A stretch of 64,000 nucleotides of DNA from Thermotogota bacterium. Its GTDB lineage: Bacteria; Thermotogota; Thermotogae; Thermotogales; DSM-5069. The translations under genes and the position numbers were made by a program. This document shows positions 13,168-22,873 of this stretch, in pieces. Below the pieces are notes generated by a model. That model was not told where the DNA came from, searched no databases, and saw only the letters and a list, made by a program, of their open reading frames with translations. Location of the stretch: contig JAKPGA010000024.1 of NCBI GenBank assembly GCA_029551145.1, positions 1 through 64,000 of the forward strand, read 5' to 3'. Each line of letters begins with the position of its first letter. Positions within the stretch are counted from its first letter, which is position 1.

Positions 13168-14438
13168 GGGGGAATTATATGACGAAATTCAGCTATTGGA
13201 AGGTCTTTCTCCTTGGATTTGGATTCTTTGGAATCAGTGTTTTATGGCCTTTGTACAATGCCTATGTTCCGATTTTTCTGAAAGATTTCTCACTTTCATC
13301 TTTCGTCATAGGTATTGTGATGACTATTGACAACATTTTTGCGATCATAATGCTTCCATACATCGGTACACTGAGTGATCAAACGCGCACAAGACTTGGT
13401 AGAAGAAGACCATACATCTTGATTGGAGCACCATTAGGAGCCTTGTTTTTCGCCTTGATACCACTGATGCGGAATTTACACTCTCTATTTCTGATGATGG
13501 CTGTTATAATCGTGATGAATTTCTCAATGGCACTTTTTCGTTCACCTGTAATAGCGCTAATGCCAGACATAACGCCTTCCAATTATAGAAGTCAGGCAAA
13601 CGAAATTGTCAATTTCATGGGTGGGTTCGGTGCATTGCTGGCATACTTCGCAGGCAAACCACTTTATGATGCAAATTACGCCTACCCATTCTTCGTGGGA
13701 GCTTTTCTGATGGTCTTTGCGAACATATTGGTTTGTGTATTTATAAAAGAACCACCAGAGTTTACAAAGTCGCAGGGCAGTACGAATGTCGTAGAAACAG
13801 TCAAGAATGGAAATAAAGAACTGATGAGTAATCTCAGAGATGTATTCCATTCAAAAGAAAAAAGCCTGTTGTTCATACTGCTGTCAATCCTGCTGTGGTT
13901 CATCGGCTTCAACGCACTTGAAACCTTTTTCACAAGCTACGCAAAGTTCTATTTAAACATACCTGAAAGCACGGGCGCACTGGTCCTCGGTGTCTTTTCG
14001 TTGACCTTCATGATCTTCTCTATTCCCGCTGGTTTGATAGGATCAAAGGTTGGCAGAAAGAAGACAATAAGTATCGGCCTTATTTTGCTCATAATATGCC
14101 TGTTAAGCATTGTCATCTTGTCAGCGTTCGTGCAGAATAAATCTTCCCTGTTGTCGATATTGTTCATACTTTTTGCCATAAGCGGTGTTGGCTGGGCATT
14201 GGTAAATGTCAACTCACTCCCGATGGTTGTGGACATGACCAGATCGGAGAAAGTAGGAGGATACACTGGACTGTATTACTTCTTCTCCATGGCAGCCAAT
14301 ATCTTTGCCCCACCGCTTGCCGGTATTTTTATAGACACGATAGGCTATCACTCACTGATGATATTTTCCATAGTTTTCGTATTTCTTTCATTTATCACCA
14401 TGAGATTTGTAAAGAAAGGTGAAGCTACACAGTCATAA
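13164..14438 (+). CDS. MFS transporter (GPH/SLC45-like sugar:cation symporter family)
   Basis: 12-TM-like hydrophobic pattern; GTLSDQTRTRLGRRRPYILIGAPLGAL. Confidence 0.75.
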   Translation: MRGNYMTKFSYWKVFLLGFGFFGISVLWPLYNAYVPIFLKDFSLSSFVIGIVMTIDNIFAIIMLPYIGTLSDQTRTRLGRRRPYILIGAPLGALFFALIPLMRNLHSLFLMMAVIIVMNFSMALFRSPVIALMPDITPSNYRSQANEIVNFMGGFGALLAYFAGKPLYDANYAYPFFVGAFLMVFANILVCVFIKEPPEFTKSQGSTNVVETVKNGNKELMSNLRDVFHSKEKSLLFILLSILLWFIGFNALETFFTSYAKFYLNIPESTGALVLGVFSLTFMIFSIPAGLIGSKVGRKKTISIGLILLIICLLSIVILSAFVQNKSSLLSILFILFAISGVGWALVNVNSLPMVVDMTRSEKVGGYTGLYYFFSMAANIFAPPLAGIFIDTIGYHSLMIFSIVFVFLSFITMRFVKKGEATQS

Positions 14439-14525
14439 GTGTTTTTGATAAAACGATTCTCATGTGGTGAAAAAGTTGAAAGATATTATGGCATAGACCT
14501 TCAGCCCAGAATTGTGCGTTCTGTC

Positions 14526-15569
14526 TCATTGTTCGTATATGAAGAAATTGCCCTTGCGTGAGATTATCTGTACTTGTTCATTTACATTGTAGACTTCTTC
14601 ACTGTTTATAAACAGTACCTCGTCTACACCTTCTATCTTGATCTCGTAGCGATACTTGGACCCCAAATAGAGCTTCCCTATTATGGTACCCTCAAGTCTC
14701 AGATCTCCTTCAGCTATATCAAAGCGTTGTTGAATCGGGAGAACCTTTGTCTCTTCAGCCCTTATCACTACATATACTGTCTCCTTTTGAACTGGAAGTT
14801 TTAGATTACCAACTTCCACAAGCTTCTCACCAGCACATTTGACCTTCACTACGCTGTTGACCCCTATGAAGTCAGCTATAAACAGATCCACTGGATTTTT
14901 GTAAACTTCCTCAGGTGTACCGACTTGAAGCACCTTACCATTGTGCATAATTGCGATTTTGTCGGCGATACTCAGAGCTTCCTCTTGATCATGAGTAACA
15001 TATAAAGTTGGTATCTTCAATCTTTTCTGCAGGGCCTTCAACTCAAACCTTATTCTCATCCTGATCTTAGCATCGAGATTGGACAAAGGTTCATCGAGCA
15101 GTAGCACATCTGGCTGTATGACGATTGCCCTTGCCAAGGCAACACGTTGCTGTTGACCTCCAGACAGTTGACTTGGTTTCCTTTCAGCCAGAGATCTTAT
15201 GTCCAGAAAATCCAAAGCCCATTCTACTCTCTCTCTAATGGTGTTTTTGTCGTACTTTCTTATCTTCAGTCCATAAGCAACATTCTCGAAAACGGTCATG
15301 TGTGGCCATAGAGCATAGTTCTGAAAAAACATGGCTACGTTCCTTTTTTCCGGCGGCAAGTTTGTAACATCCTTGGATTTAATGAGAATCTTTCCAGAGT
15401 CTAACTCAACGAACCCCGCAATCGATCTCAAAAGTGTAGTCTTACCAGAACCACTTGGGCCAATCACCGCGAGTAACTGTGCATCCTCTATATACACATT
15501 CACATCGTCGAGCGCCTTTACTTGGCCATAGGACTTGCAAAGGTTTTGCGTCTGAAGAACAACCATCAT
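14526..15569 (-). CDS. ABC transporter ATP-binding protein (MalK/PotA type; InoK-like by context)
   Basis: IGPSGSGKTTLLRSIAG, LSGGQQQRVALARAIV, LLLDEPLSNLDAK; start at MMVVLQ adjacent to preceding stop. Confidence 0.85.
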   Translation of the reverse strand: MMVVLQTQNLCKSYGQVKALDDVNVYIEDAQLLAVIGPSGSGKTTLLRSIAGFVELDSGKILIKSKDVTNLPPEKRNVAMFFQNYALWPHMTVFENVAYGLKIRKYDKNTIRERVEWALDFLDIRSLAERKPSQLSGGQQQRVALARAIVIQPDVLLLDEPLSNLDAKIRMRIRFELKALQKRLKIPTLYVTHDQEEALSIADKIAIMHNGKVLQVGTPEEVYKNPVDLFIADFIGVNSVVKVKCAGEKLVEVGNLKLPVQKETVYVVIRAEETKVLPIQQRFDIAEGDLRLEGTIIGKLYLGSKYRYEIKIEGVDEVLFINSEEVYNVNEQVQIISRKGNFFIYEQ

Positions 15570-15570
15570 T

Positions 15571-16377
15571 TCAACCTCCCAAGCCGGCAATGTACTCTGC
15601 CTTGAGGAACCTCTCAATGAGCACCATGAAAATCAAAGACGGTATCACCAGTATTATTGCTATCACACTTGCGATCTGAAGATTGTAACCCATGCTCGAA
15701 GTATACATGAGGACCGGTGCTGTTTGTATAAATGGTGCGCCAATGAAAAATGCAGCTGTGAATTCACCCATGGACCACAGGAAAACGTAAATGGCTCCCG
15801 CTATGATACCAGGAATGGCAAGAGGGAATGTAACGGTCCAGAATGTCTTGAACCTGCTTGCTCCAAGATTCTGGGCAACATGCTCAAGTTCAACAGGGAT
15901 AGATTTAAAGGTGGCAGTTATTATCCATAAAGAGAATACCAATGAGGCCATCGTGTGTGCCAAAATGATGCCCCAGATATTTCCCCTAAGACCCATCCTG
16001 CCAAAGATGCTTGCGAGGTTAATGAAAACTGGCAATTGTGGAAAGGTTTGCGGCATCAAGAACAGTAAGAGAAGAACACGTTCGAAAGGTAATTTATACC
16101 TCGCAAAGCCGTACGCAGCCGGAATGGCAAGTGTGATAGAAAATACCACTGTCAGCAGTGCAATCGTCACGCTCAACATCAATGAGTTTAGGACTCTTCC
16201 CTGTCTGAAAACTTCGAGCCAATACCTCAATGTGAATTCCTGAGGTATCGGACTTGGCCAGTACCATACTCTTGCAAAACTCCATATGACAATCCCAACC
16301 AAGGGACCTATCATTATTAGAAGCATGAACACAACGAAAATTACTTTCAATGTAATTCGCCAGATGGAGAATCTCAT
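15571..16377 (-). CDS. ABC transporter permease
   Basis: Binding-protein-dependent permease; EHVAQNLGASRFKTFWTVTFPLAIPGI (EAA loop). Confidence 0.85.
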   Translation of the reverse strand: MRFSIWRITLKVIFVVFMLLIMIGPLVGIVIWSFARVWYWPSPIPQEFTLRYWLEVFRQGRVLNSLMLSVTIALLTVVFSITLAIPAAYGFARYKLPFERVLLLLFLMPQTFPQLPVFINLASIFGRMGLRGNIWGIILAHTMASLVFSLWIITATFKSIPVELEHVAQNLGASRFKTFWTVTFPLAIPGIIAGAIYVFLWSMGEFTAAFFIGAPFIQTAPVLMYTSSMGYNLQIASVIAIILVIPSLIFMVLIERFLKAEYIAGLGG

Positions 16378-17204
16378 CCCTTTATACCCCCTCGCTCAGC
16401 AGCCATGAATCTCAAATAGTAAACAGCAAGAACAATCACTATCAAATAAGAAATAACGCCGAGCGCGTTCGCAACTCCCCAGTCGTTGAAGAAATTGATC
16501 CTGAACATCATATCCACGGTTATCATATTGGGGGTATTGGGACCGATCATGACGAGGATGGTGAGACTGCTTATGGTCCTCACAAAGGTCAGTATCGCAG
16601 CGACCATAATCGATGGTTTGCACATTGGTATGATCACGGTGAAAACAATCTTGCCCTTTGAAGCCCCAAGGTTTCTCGCCGCTTCAATGTATGAACTATC
16701 AAGAGCCCTGAATGCTCCAAGAATTATCAATGCCGCATAAGGCGTCATAACCCACACAAAAGTCCACAGAAGGCCTATCCAACTTCTTGAGAAACCGGGT
16801 AGTTCTTCGACTTTGAGAATCCTTGTGAGAAGACTGTTCAATGTACCGTGTGGCGCCAGAAAAATTCTCATTGCGTGACCAACTATCAAGAATGGTATGA
16901 ACAAGGGTAGACGGTACATAATATCCAAAAATCTCCATTCTTTGAATCTCAAGTAACTCGCCAGAAGAATGCTCAAAACCAGCACAAATCCAACAGTGAC
17001 GGAGGTGATAACGACAGAATAGAGAATATCGCGCGAATATATGTCAAAGGCCTTCGCATAATTTGCCAAACTAAGGAACCCGTCTTTGATGAAACTCATC
17101 CAAATTGCACGAATCAGAGGATAAACATACAGGAGGGCCAAAATCAGAAAAGCAGGTAGGATCAGCAGAAAACCAACGATGCGATTTCTGACTTCCATCT
17201 TCAT
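16374..17204 (-). CDS. ABC transporter permease
   Basis: EAARNLGASKGKIVFTVIIPMCKP EAA loop, multi-TM. Confidence 0.85.
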   Translation of the reverse strand: MKMEVRNRIVGFLLILPAFLILALLYVYPLIRAIWMSFIKDGFLSLANYAKAFDIYSRDILYSVVITSVTVGFVLVLSILLASYLRFKEWRFLDIMYRLPLFIPFLIVGHAMRIFLAPHGTLNSLLTRILKVEELPGFSRSWIGLLWTFVWVMTPYAALIILGAFRALDSSYIEAARNLGASKGKIVFTVIIPMCKPSIMVAAILTFVRTISSLTILVMIGPNTPNMITVDMMFRINFFNDWGVANALGVISYLIVIVLAVYYLRFMAAERGGIKG

Positions 17205-17222
17205 AGACCTTCACCCACAAGA

Positions 17223-17244
17223 GGCAGAGCCTAAAGGCTCTGCC
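17223..17244 (-). promoter_or_regulatory. Intergenic stem-loop between binding-protein and permease genes
   Basis: GGCAGAGCC-TAAA-GGCTCTGCC 5 nt after SBP stop. Confidence 0.7.
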
Positions 17245-17248
17245 CAAC

Positions 17249-18403
17249 TCATTTTTCTACCCACTTTTCGTACGCTTCTTGCATATCTTGTTTGTATGGG
17301 AGCAAAGGCATGGGTTTGCCGTACTTGAGAAGATCTGCCTGTTTCACATCTTTGTAGATCTTTTCAAGGACATCTTTTGTCAGATAAGGTGTCACAAAAT
17401 CGTCACTGATGGCAGGATACCAATTGAATCTTTCAACAATGTACTTTGCTTGCATTTTCGGTGAGGAGACAAGTTCGACAAGTTTCAGAGCGTAGTCAGC
17501 GTTTGCTGCTTTTGTTGGTATTGCGAAGTGCATTGGTTGCCCAGGCATCCCAGGTGCCAATATGATAATTCTGATGTTTGGATCCATTCTTCCTTCGCGC
17601 ATCCAGGTGTAGAACATGTCCACCCAAACCGGTCCCATCCAGATCTCTCCACGGTTGAGTGCATCTAATGTTCCAGCATTTCCAGCAGTCATAGTTACAT
17701 ACTTATTGAATTCTTTGAGTTCTGCGTATATCTGTGGCCAATCTTCCTCATACTTTTTGTCGTATGGTCCGTTGATCAATATATCTGTATTCTTTGATTT
17801 GTAGTACACCCAACCAAAGACAAAAGAGACACCTGACATACCACCTTTAATACCGTTATAGCCGAATTTCCCAGGATTCTTCTTGACCCATTCAACCAAT
17901 TCGGCATATGACTTTGGTGGATCTTTGACAAATCTTGGGTTATATGCGATGGCGGTCTGACTGTGGAACATGGGCATCACGTAGCCATCTACATTGACAC
18001 CGAGCGCCATTTCGTCGGTGTTTCTTATGGCAAGCCTCTTTGCTGTTAGAAAATCTGTGTACTGCCGTATTAACCCTCTTTCGATAGCCCATACTGCCCC
18101 AGTCTCATGAATCACAACGAGATCAACAGCCCACTTGTCTTTTCCTGAGTCCTTCTCAAGCTGCAATTGCTGGATGATCTGTTGAGATCCCGCATCACCT
18201 GGACCGGTACCCACAACTTTGATCTTCACATTTGGATAGACCTTTTCAAACTCTGGAGCGATTTCATACTGGAAGAAATCAACCATGTTCTGATCTCCTG
18301 CAACCATCATTGTCAATGTTAGCTTAACGGGAATATCTTCTTGAGCAATGAGTAAACCCATTACCGCAACAGCGATCAAAAGAACTGTGAAAGCCCTCTT
18401 CAT
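17249..18403 (-). CDS. ABC transporter substrate-binding protein (InoE-like by context)
   Basis: Signal peptide MKRAFTVLLIAVAVMGLLIA; extracellular solute-binding protein fold; ORF extends to 18439. Confidence 0.8.
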   Translation of the reverse strand: MKRAFTVLLIAVAVMGLLIAQEDIPVKLTLTMMVAGDQNMVDFFQYEIAPEFEKVYPNVKIKVVGTGPGDAGSQQIIQQLQLEKDSGKDKWAVDLVVIHETGAVWAIERGLIRQYTDFLTAKRLAIRNTDEMALGVNVDGYVMPMFHSQTAIAYNPRFVKDPPKSYAELVEWVKKNPGKFGYNGIKGGMSGVSFVFGWVYYKSKNTDILINGPYDKKYEEDWPQIYAELKEFNKYVTMTAGNAGTLDALNRGEIWMGPVWVDMFYTWMREGRMDPNIRIIILAPGMPGQPMHFAIPTKAANADYALKLVELVSSPKMQAKYIVERFNWYPAISDDFVTPYLTKDVLEKIYKDVKQADLLKYGKPMPLLPYKQDMQEAYEKWVEK

Positions 18404-18447
18404 AAAAACACCTCCCCTCGGATTGAAGATAGCGATCATTCGTCAAA

Positions 18448-19278
18448 TTATCTTTGAAAAACCTTAAATAGTCTTTGCAAAGTATCATAGGCTATCTTTG
18501 CTGCGTGCTCCGTACCATCTGGAAGTGGTAGGCATTCGACAGAGATGTATCCGTTGTATCCTATGTCATTGAGCACTCTGAAGGTAGATTCGAAATCGTA
18601 GTGACCTGTACCAGGAGCCCATCTATTACTATCTGCGATGTGAAAATGGTAGAGTCTATCAGCCACCAAACGAATGCTTCTTTGAATATCAGCTTCCTCT
18701 ATGTTCATGTGAAAGGTATCTGCCAATATACCGACGTTATTTCTATCGATGATTTGAACAACTCTGTAAGTCTGTTCAAGCGTGTTCAAAAAGTCTATCT
18801 CATACCTGTTCAATGGTTCAATCACCAGCGTTACATTTTTCGATGAAGCGTAATCGGCAATTACTCTCATTTGAGCAGAGAAAATCTCTGCTGCCTGCTC
18901 AAAGGTCCTTGTCTTTCTGCTGCCCCTTATAAATCCTATGATAACCTTGGCACCAAAAGTTGAAGCAAAGTCTATGTGGCACTTTAATCTGTCAGCCGTA
19001 CGATTCCTGACGCTTTCGTCTGGATCGATTAAATTCAACCCTTCAGATAAGAAAGCCTGACCAGTACCAACAGCCGCCACTTCTATACCAAGGTTAACAG
19101 CGACTTCTTTTATCTGGTTCCTATCTACCTTGTCTGGATCTCTAATGGCGATTTCAACGGCGTCATATCCAATCCTTTTTGCCATCTCAACACCTTTTAC
19201 AAGATCTCCCTTGAAAGCCAAAGAATTGAAGGCTGCGTCAGAAGTGCTTATGACAAGTGCTGTTTTCAACTCATTCAC
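18448..19278 (-). CDS. Sugar phosphate isomerase/epimerase TIM barrel (IolO candidate by context)
   Basis: NVGILADTFHMNIEEADI, HFHIADSNRWAPGTGHYDFE (DTPE/xylose-isomerase-like). Confidence 0.75.
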   Translation of the reverse strand: MNELKTALVISTSDAAFNSLAFKGDLVKGVEMAKRIGYDAVEIAIRDPDKVDRNQIKEVAVNLGIEVAAVGTGQAFLSEGLNLIDPDESVRNRTADRLKCHIDFASTFGAKVIIGFIRGSRKTRTFEQAAEIFSAQMRVIADYASSKNVTLVIEPLNRYEIDFLNTLEQTYRVVQIIDRNNVGILADTFHMNIEEADIQRSIRLVADRLYHFHIADSNRWAPGTGHYDFESTFRVLNDIGYNGYISVECLPLPDGTEHAAKIAYDTLQRLFKVFQR

Positions 19279-20065
19279 CTCGCCTTAATAGCTCATAGAC
19301 CTTTTGAAGCGCTTCTTCACCTTTTCCTTCTACATACATCTTTGCAGATTTTCTGATTTCATCTTTTGCCTTCCCAACTGCTATTCCAAACCCAGCTACT
19401 CTTATCATTTGCAGGTCATTCATACTGTCTCCGAGAACGATCACTTCACTCAATGGTACTTTCAATATCCCGCACAATTCTTTCAGCGCACTGGCTTTGT
19501 TCACACCTTTTGGGAGTATCTCAAGCAGATCGTCTTCTGACTTGACAACATCTGCCTCTTCCAAGATCTCAGGTAACTCCATCTCCAATTTATCCAGATC
19601 ATAGGGTTGACCAGCGAAAACTATTTTGGTCACGTTCTGATCGACGAAATCAGAAAGATCTTCAACAGATCTATAGACTATCGCATCTCTAATGAAATAC
19701 GTGGACGCTTTGAGACAAACGTTGTACATATAAACCTCTTCGCTCACGAAGAATGCAACCGTCAAATCTCTTTGTCTCTTGGCCTTCTCAATTATTGTTT
19801 CTACAACCTTTCTGGAGAGGGCGTGTTCGGTTAAGTACTTTCCCTCAACAGGGTCGAAAATCCTCGCTCCGTTGAACAGTATAACGGGAATGGATATGTT
19901 CAGTCTTTCGATGTACTCCTTTGAGGCTGTAAGAGAACGTCCGGTAGCTACGGTGAAGAGCACAGACAGTTCCCGTAATTTATCAACCATCTCAACTGTT
20001 CTTGGTGAAATCGAATGATCGTCTTCTAACAAAGTGCCATCAAGGTCGGAAACGATCAACTTCAT
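19271..20065 (-). CDS. Cof-type HAD-IIB phosphatase
   Basis: MKLIVSDLDGTLLEDDHSIS, VIVLGDSMNDLQMIRVAGFGIAVGKA. Confidence 0.85.
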   Translation of the reverse strand: MKLIVSDLDGTLLEDDHSISPRTVEMVDKLRELSVLFTVATGRSLTASKEYIERLNISIPVILFNGARIFDPVEGKYLTEHALSRKVVETIIEKAKRQRDLTVAFFVSEEVYMYNVCLKASTYFIRDAIVYRSVEDLSDFVDQNVTKIVFAGQPYDLDKLEMELPEILEEADVVKSEDDLLEILPKGVNKASALKELCGILKVPLSEVIVLGDSMNDLQMIRVAGFGIAVGKAKDEIRKSAKMYVEGKGEEALQKVYELLRRGE

Positions 20066-21156
20066 TCATACTTCACCACCGAGAGAGTCGAGCGATCGAA
20101 ATGCAAGCCAACTACCTCGTTGTACTCTGGTAAACTCACAGATGCGGGGTTTTGAATCTCAACTGACATAACTCCGTAGTCTGTCTTGATCTCGAAAAAG
20201 GCACTGGCACCTGTGTAGACCTTGGTTATGACATTCCCCTGAACAATGCCATCCTGTGGTCTCACAAATCTTCCACCTTCAGGTCTTAGCACAAGGTAGA
20301 CCTTTTCACCGGTTTGAAATTGTGTTCCACTACGCATATCGACATCGATTACGACACCATTCGCAATCTTCACTTTGCAACTTTCTCTATCACAGTTCAG
20401 GACAACACACTCAAGGAAATTGGCTTTACCAATAAAACCTGCAACGAATTTGTTGGAAGGATATCTGTAGATCATTTGAGGAGGATCTTGCTGCATGATG
20501 ATACCGTCTTTCATGACGATAACCATATCCGATAGTGTCATCGCCTCAAGCTGATCATGCGTGACATAGATACTTGTTATGCCAAGATTTGATTGGATTT
20601 TCTTCAGTTCTATTCTCATTTGTTCTCTCAATTTAGCGTCGAGATTCGAAAGAGGTTCATCCAGAAGCAGAACCTTGGGCTCAACTACAAGTGCCCTTGC
20701 AAGTGCCACGCGTTGTTGCTGACCACCTGAAAGCTGACTTGGGTATCTTTTCTCAAGACCACTTAGACCGACTATCGAAAGCATCTGTACTACTTTCTCT
20801 TTGATCTCCGTAGAACTGAGTTTTCTATTCTTCAATCCATAGGCCACATTTTCAAAAACATTCATGTGTGGAAACAACGCATAACTTTGAAAAACCATAG
20901 CAGTTGGCCTCTTGTTTGGCGGTTGATCATTCACCACAACTCCATCTATCAAGACATCGCCACTTGTAGCTATTTCAAAACCACCTATGAGCCTCAAAGT
21001 TGTGGTTTTTCCACACCCTGATGGACCAAGCAAAGTCATCAACTGCCCATTCTTCACACCAAAACTTATGTTGTTAACAGCTTTTACAATCGAACCCGTG
21101 CTGGGATCCCTGAACTCCTTGACCAGATCGCGCACTTGAACATAATAATCTGTCAT
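20062..21156 (-). CDS. ABC transporter ATP-binding protein (FbpC/AfuC/PotA type)
   Basis: LGPSGCGKTTTLRLIGG, LSGGQQQRVALARALV. Confidence 0.85.
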   Translation of the reverse strand: MTDYYVQVRDLVKEFRDPSTGSIVKAVNNISFGVKNGQLMTLLGPSGCGKTTTLRLIGGFEIATSGDVLIDGVVVNDQPPNKRPTAMVFQSYALFPHMNVFENVAYGLKNRKLSSTEIKEKVVQMLSIVGLSGLEKRYPSQLSGGQQQRVALARALVVEPKVLLLDEPLSNLDAKLREQMRIELKKIQSNLGITSIYVTHDQLEAMTLSDMVIVMKDGIIMQQDPPQMIYRYPSNKFVAGFIGKANFLECVVLNCDRESCKVKIANGVVIDVDMRSGTQFQTGEKVYLVLRPEGGRFVRPQDGIVQGNVITKVYTGASAFFEIKTDYGVMSVEIQNPASVSLPEYNEVVGLHFDRSTLSVVKYE

Positions 21157-22829
21157 GACATTGCCCTCCTGATCTTTGTTTGATAAGAGAAGTTTATCGT
21201 CAGAAACCTGAGTAGAAACATTGCCACCAAAACGATACCTATTAACACGTAGCTTAGTGCGGCAGCCTGAGCCAGATCACTGTTACCAACTGCGCCGAGA
21301 ATTCTGACGGTTATCAGATTCCATTTTCCTGATACAACAAATATCACCGCGCTTATTGCCGTCATACTTCTCACAAAAGCAGTAAACAGAGCATTGAAAA
21401 AGGCTGGCATCAAAAGCGGTAAGGTGACCTTCCAAAATGTTTTGTTGCTACTGCTACCAAGATCCAAAGAAGCCTCTTCTATAGAACGGTCGATCTGGTA
21501 AAGGGCTGCGACACCATTCTGAACCCCCACTGGCAGTTCCCTGAAAACAAAGATCAGTATGATGATCAAGGCAGTCCCAGTTAAAATGAGAGGTTTCTGA
21601 TTGAATGCGAGCAAATAACCTATGCCAACAACCGTACCTGGAACAGCAAAAGTCAGCAAAGAAACTGCCTCCATGATTCTTCTACCGGGAAATTGCTTTC
21701 TTGCGACCAGATAGGCTATCATGATCCCAAGGATTCCACACAACGGAGTCGCTATACTTGCCAAGATCAAAGTGTCTTTGATGAATTCCCAGTTGTATGT
21801 GAAAGCGAATTTATAGTTTGCAAGCGTGAGTGTATGGTCAACACCCCAGAGCTTGGTGAATGAACCAAACAAAACTGTTCCGTAGAACAAGAAAATCGCC
21901 GTAACAAAAACCAGACAGACAACGGTGAAAATCACCTTCACATACATCTTCGGTTCTAAGGCCCTTACCACAGACGGTTTTCCAGTCACCGTCACATAAG
22001 ACTTTTTGGAGAGCCAATATCTTTGAACGAAGAAGGCAATGAGTGTTGGAATCAGAAGCAAAATGGCAAGCCCAGATCCATAAGATATCCTGTAGGAGCC
22101 AGTTATCTCAAGATATGCCGAAACGCTTAGCACATGGTATCGTCCACCAAGAATTAACGGATTTCCGAAATCCGCCATGGACTGAGAAAAGACAAGAAGC
22201 CAAGCTGAGAGTACACCCGGTAATGACAATGGAAAGGTCACGCGCCAAAAGGTACGCCACTTGTTTGAGCCGAGACTCAGCGATGCTTCTTCAAGATCGG
22301 AACTTATAGATGTGAGTATTGCTTCCAATGTCATGAAGGCAGTTGGGAAATAGGCAAGTGTCTCTACAATGACAAGTCCCCAAAAACCGTATATTTCAAA
22401 AGGTGGTGTTCCGCCAAAAAGACCTTTGGTGAGCACACCGTTTCTTCCCAAAAGTAGTATCGCAGCAAGTGCTATCACAAAAGGAGGGGATATGATTGGA
22501 AAGGTTGCAACAGTTCTGAAAAAACCTTTCATCGGTATATTCACTTTGGCTATGGAATACGCAAATAGATAACCAATAAGAACACTAACCGATGCAACAA
22601 CTATTCCAAGTTTCAGCGTGTTTATGATTGGTGTCACAAAGTATTTCTTGCTGAAAAGCGTCTTATAAACATCAAAATTGTAGATACCGGTCTTCGGCTG
22701 AAAGCTTTTGAGACCAACCATTGTTATTGGATAGAGAACAAAAAGGATCAGAAGAACCCATATGAAAATGATCATAGAAAAAAGCATCGGTTCATTCAAA
22801 ATTCTTTTTATCTGCTTGAACCAGTACAT
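21153..22829 (-). CDS. Fused two-domain ABC permease (FbpB/AfuB type)
   Basis: Two EAA loops (EEASLSLGSNKWRTFWRVTFPLSLPG and EEASLDLGSSSNKTFWKVTLPLLMPA) in one ORF; start at MYWFKQ after GGAGATCAG; ORF runs to 22877. Confidence 0.85.
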   Translation of the reverse strand: MYWFKQIKRILNEPMLFSMIIFIWVLLILFVLYPITMVGLKSFQPKTGIYNFDVYKTLFSKKYFVTPIINTLKLGIVVASVSVLIGYLFAYSIAKVNIPMKGFFRTVATFPIISPPFVIALAAILLLGRNGVLTKGLFGGTPPFEIYGFWGLVIVETLAYFPTAFMTLEAILTSISSDLEEASLSLGSNKWRTFWRVTFPLSLPGVLSAWLLVFSQSMADFGNPLILGGRYHVLSVSAYLEITGSYRISYGSGLAILLLIPTLIAFFVQRYWLSKKSYVTVTGKPSVVRALEPKMYVKVIFTVVCLVFVTAIFLFYGTVLFGSFTKLWGVDHTLTLANYKFAFTYNWEFIKDTLILASIATPLCGILGIMIAYLVARKQFPGRRIMEAVSLLTFAVPGTVVGIGYLLAFNQKPLILTGTALIIILIFVFRELPVGVQNGVAALYQIDRSIEEASLDLGSSSNKTFWKVTLPLLMPAFFNALFTAFVRSMTAISAVIFVVSGKWNLITVRILGAVGNSDLAQAAALSYVLIGIVLVAMFLLRFLTINFSYQTKIRRAMS

Positions 22830-22845
22830 CTGATCTCCTCCAAAA

Positions 22846-22868
22846 TGGCGTGGCAAAACGCCACGCCA
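22846..22868 (-). promoter_or_regulatory. Intergenic stem-loop between binding-protein and permease genes
   Basis: TGGCGTGGC-AAAAC-GCCACGCCA. Confidence 0.7.
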
Positions 22869-22873
22869 AATTG

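Noticed and set aside
15791-16243. 150-aa plus-strand ORF
   Set aside because: Antisense to an ABC permease; no RBS or family features.
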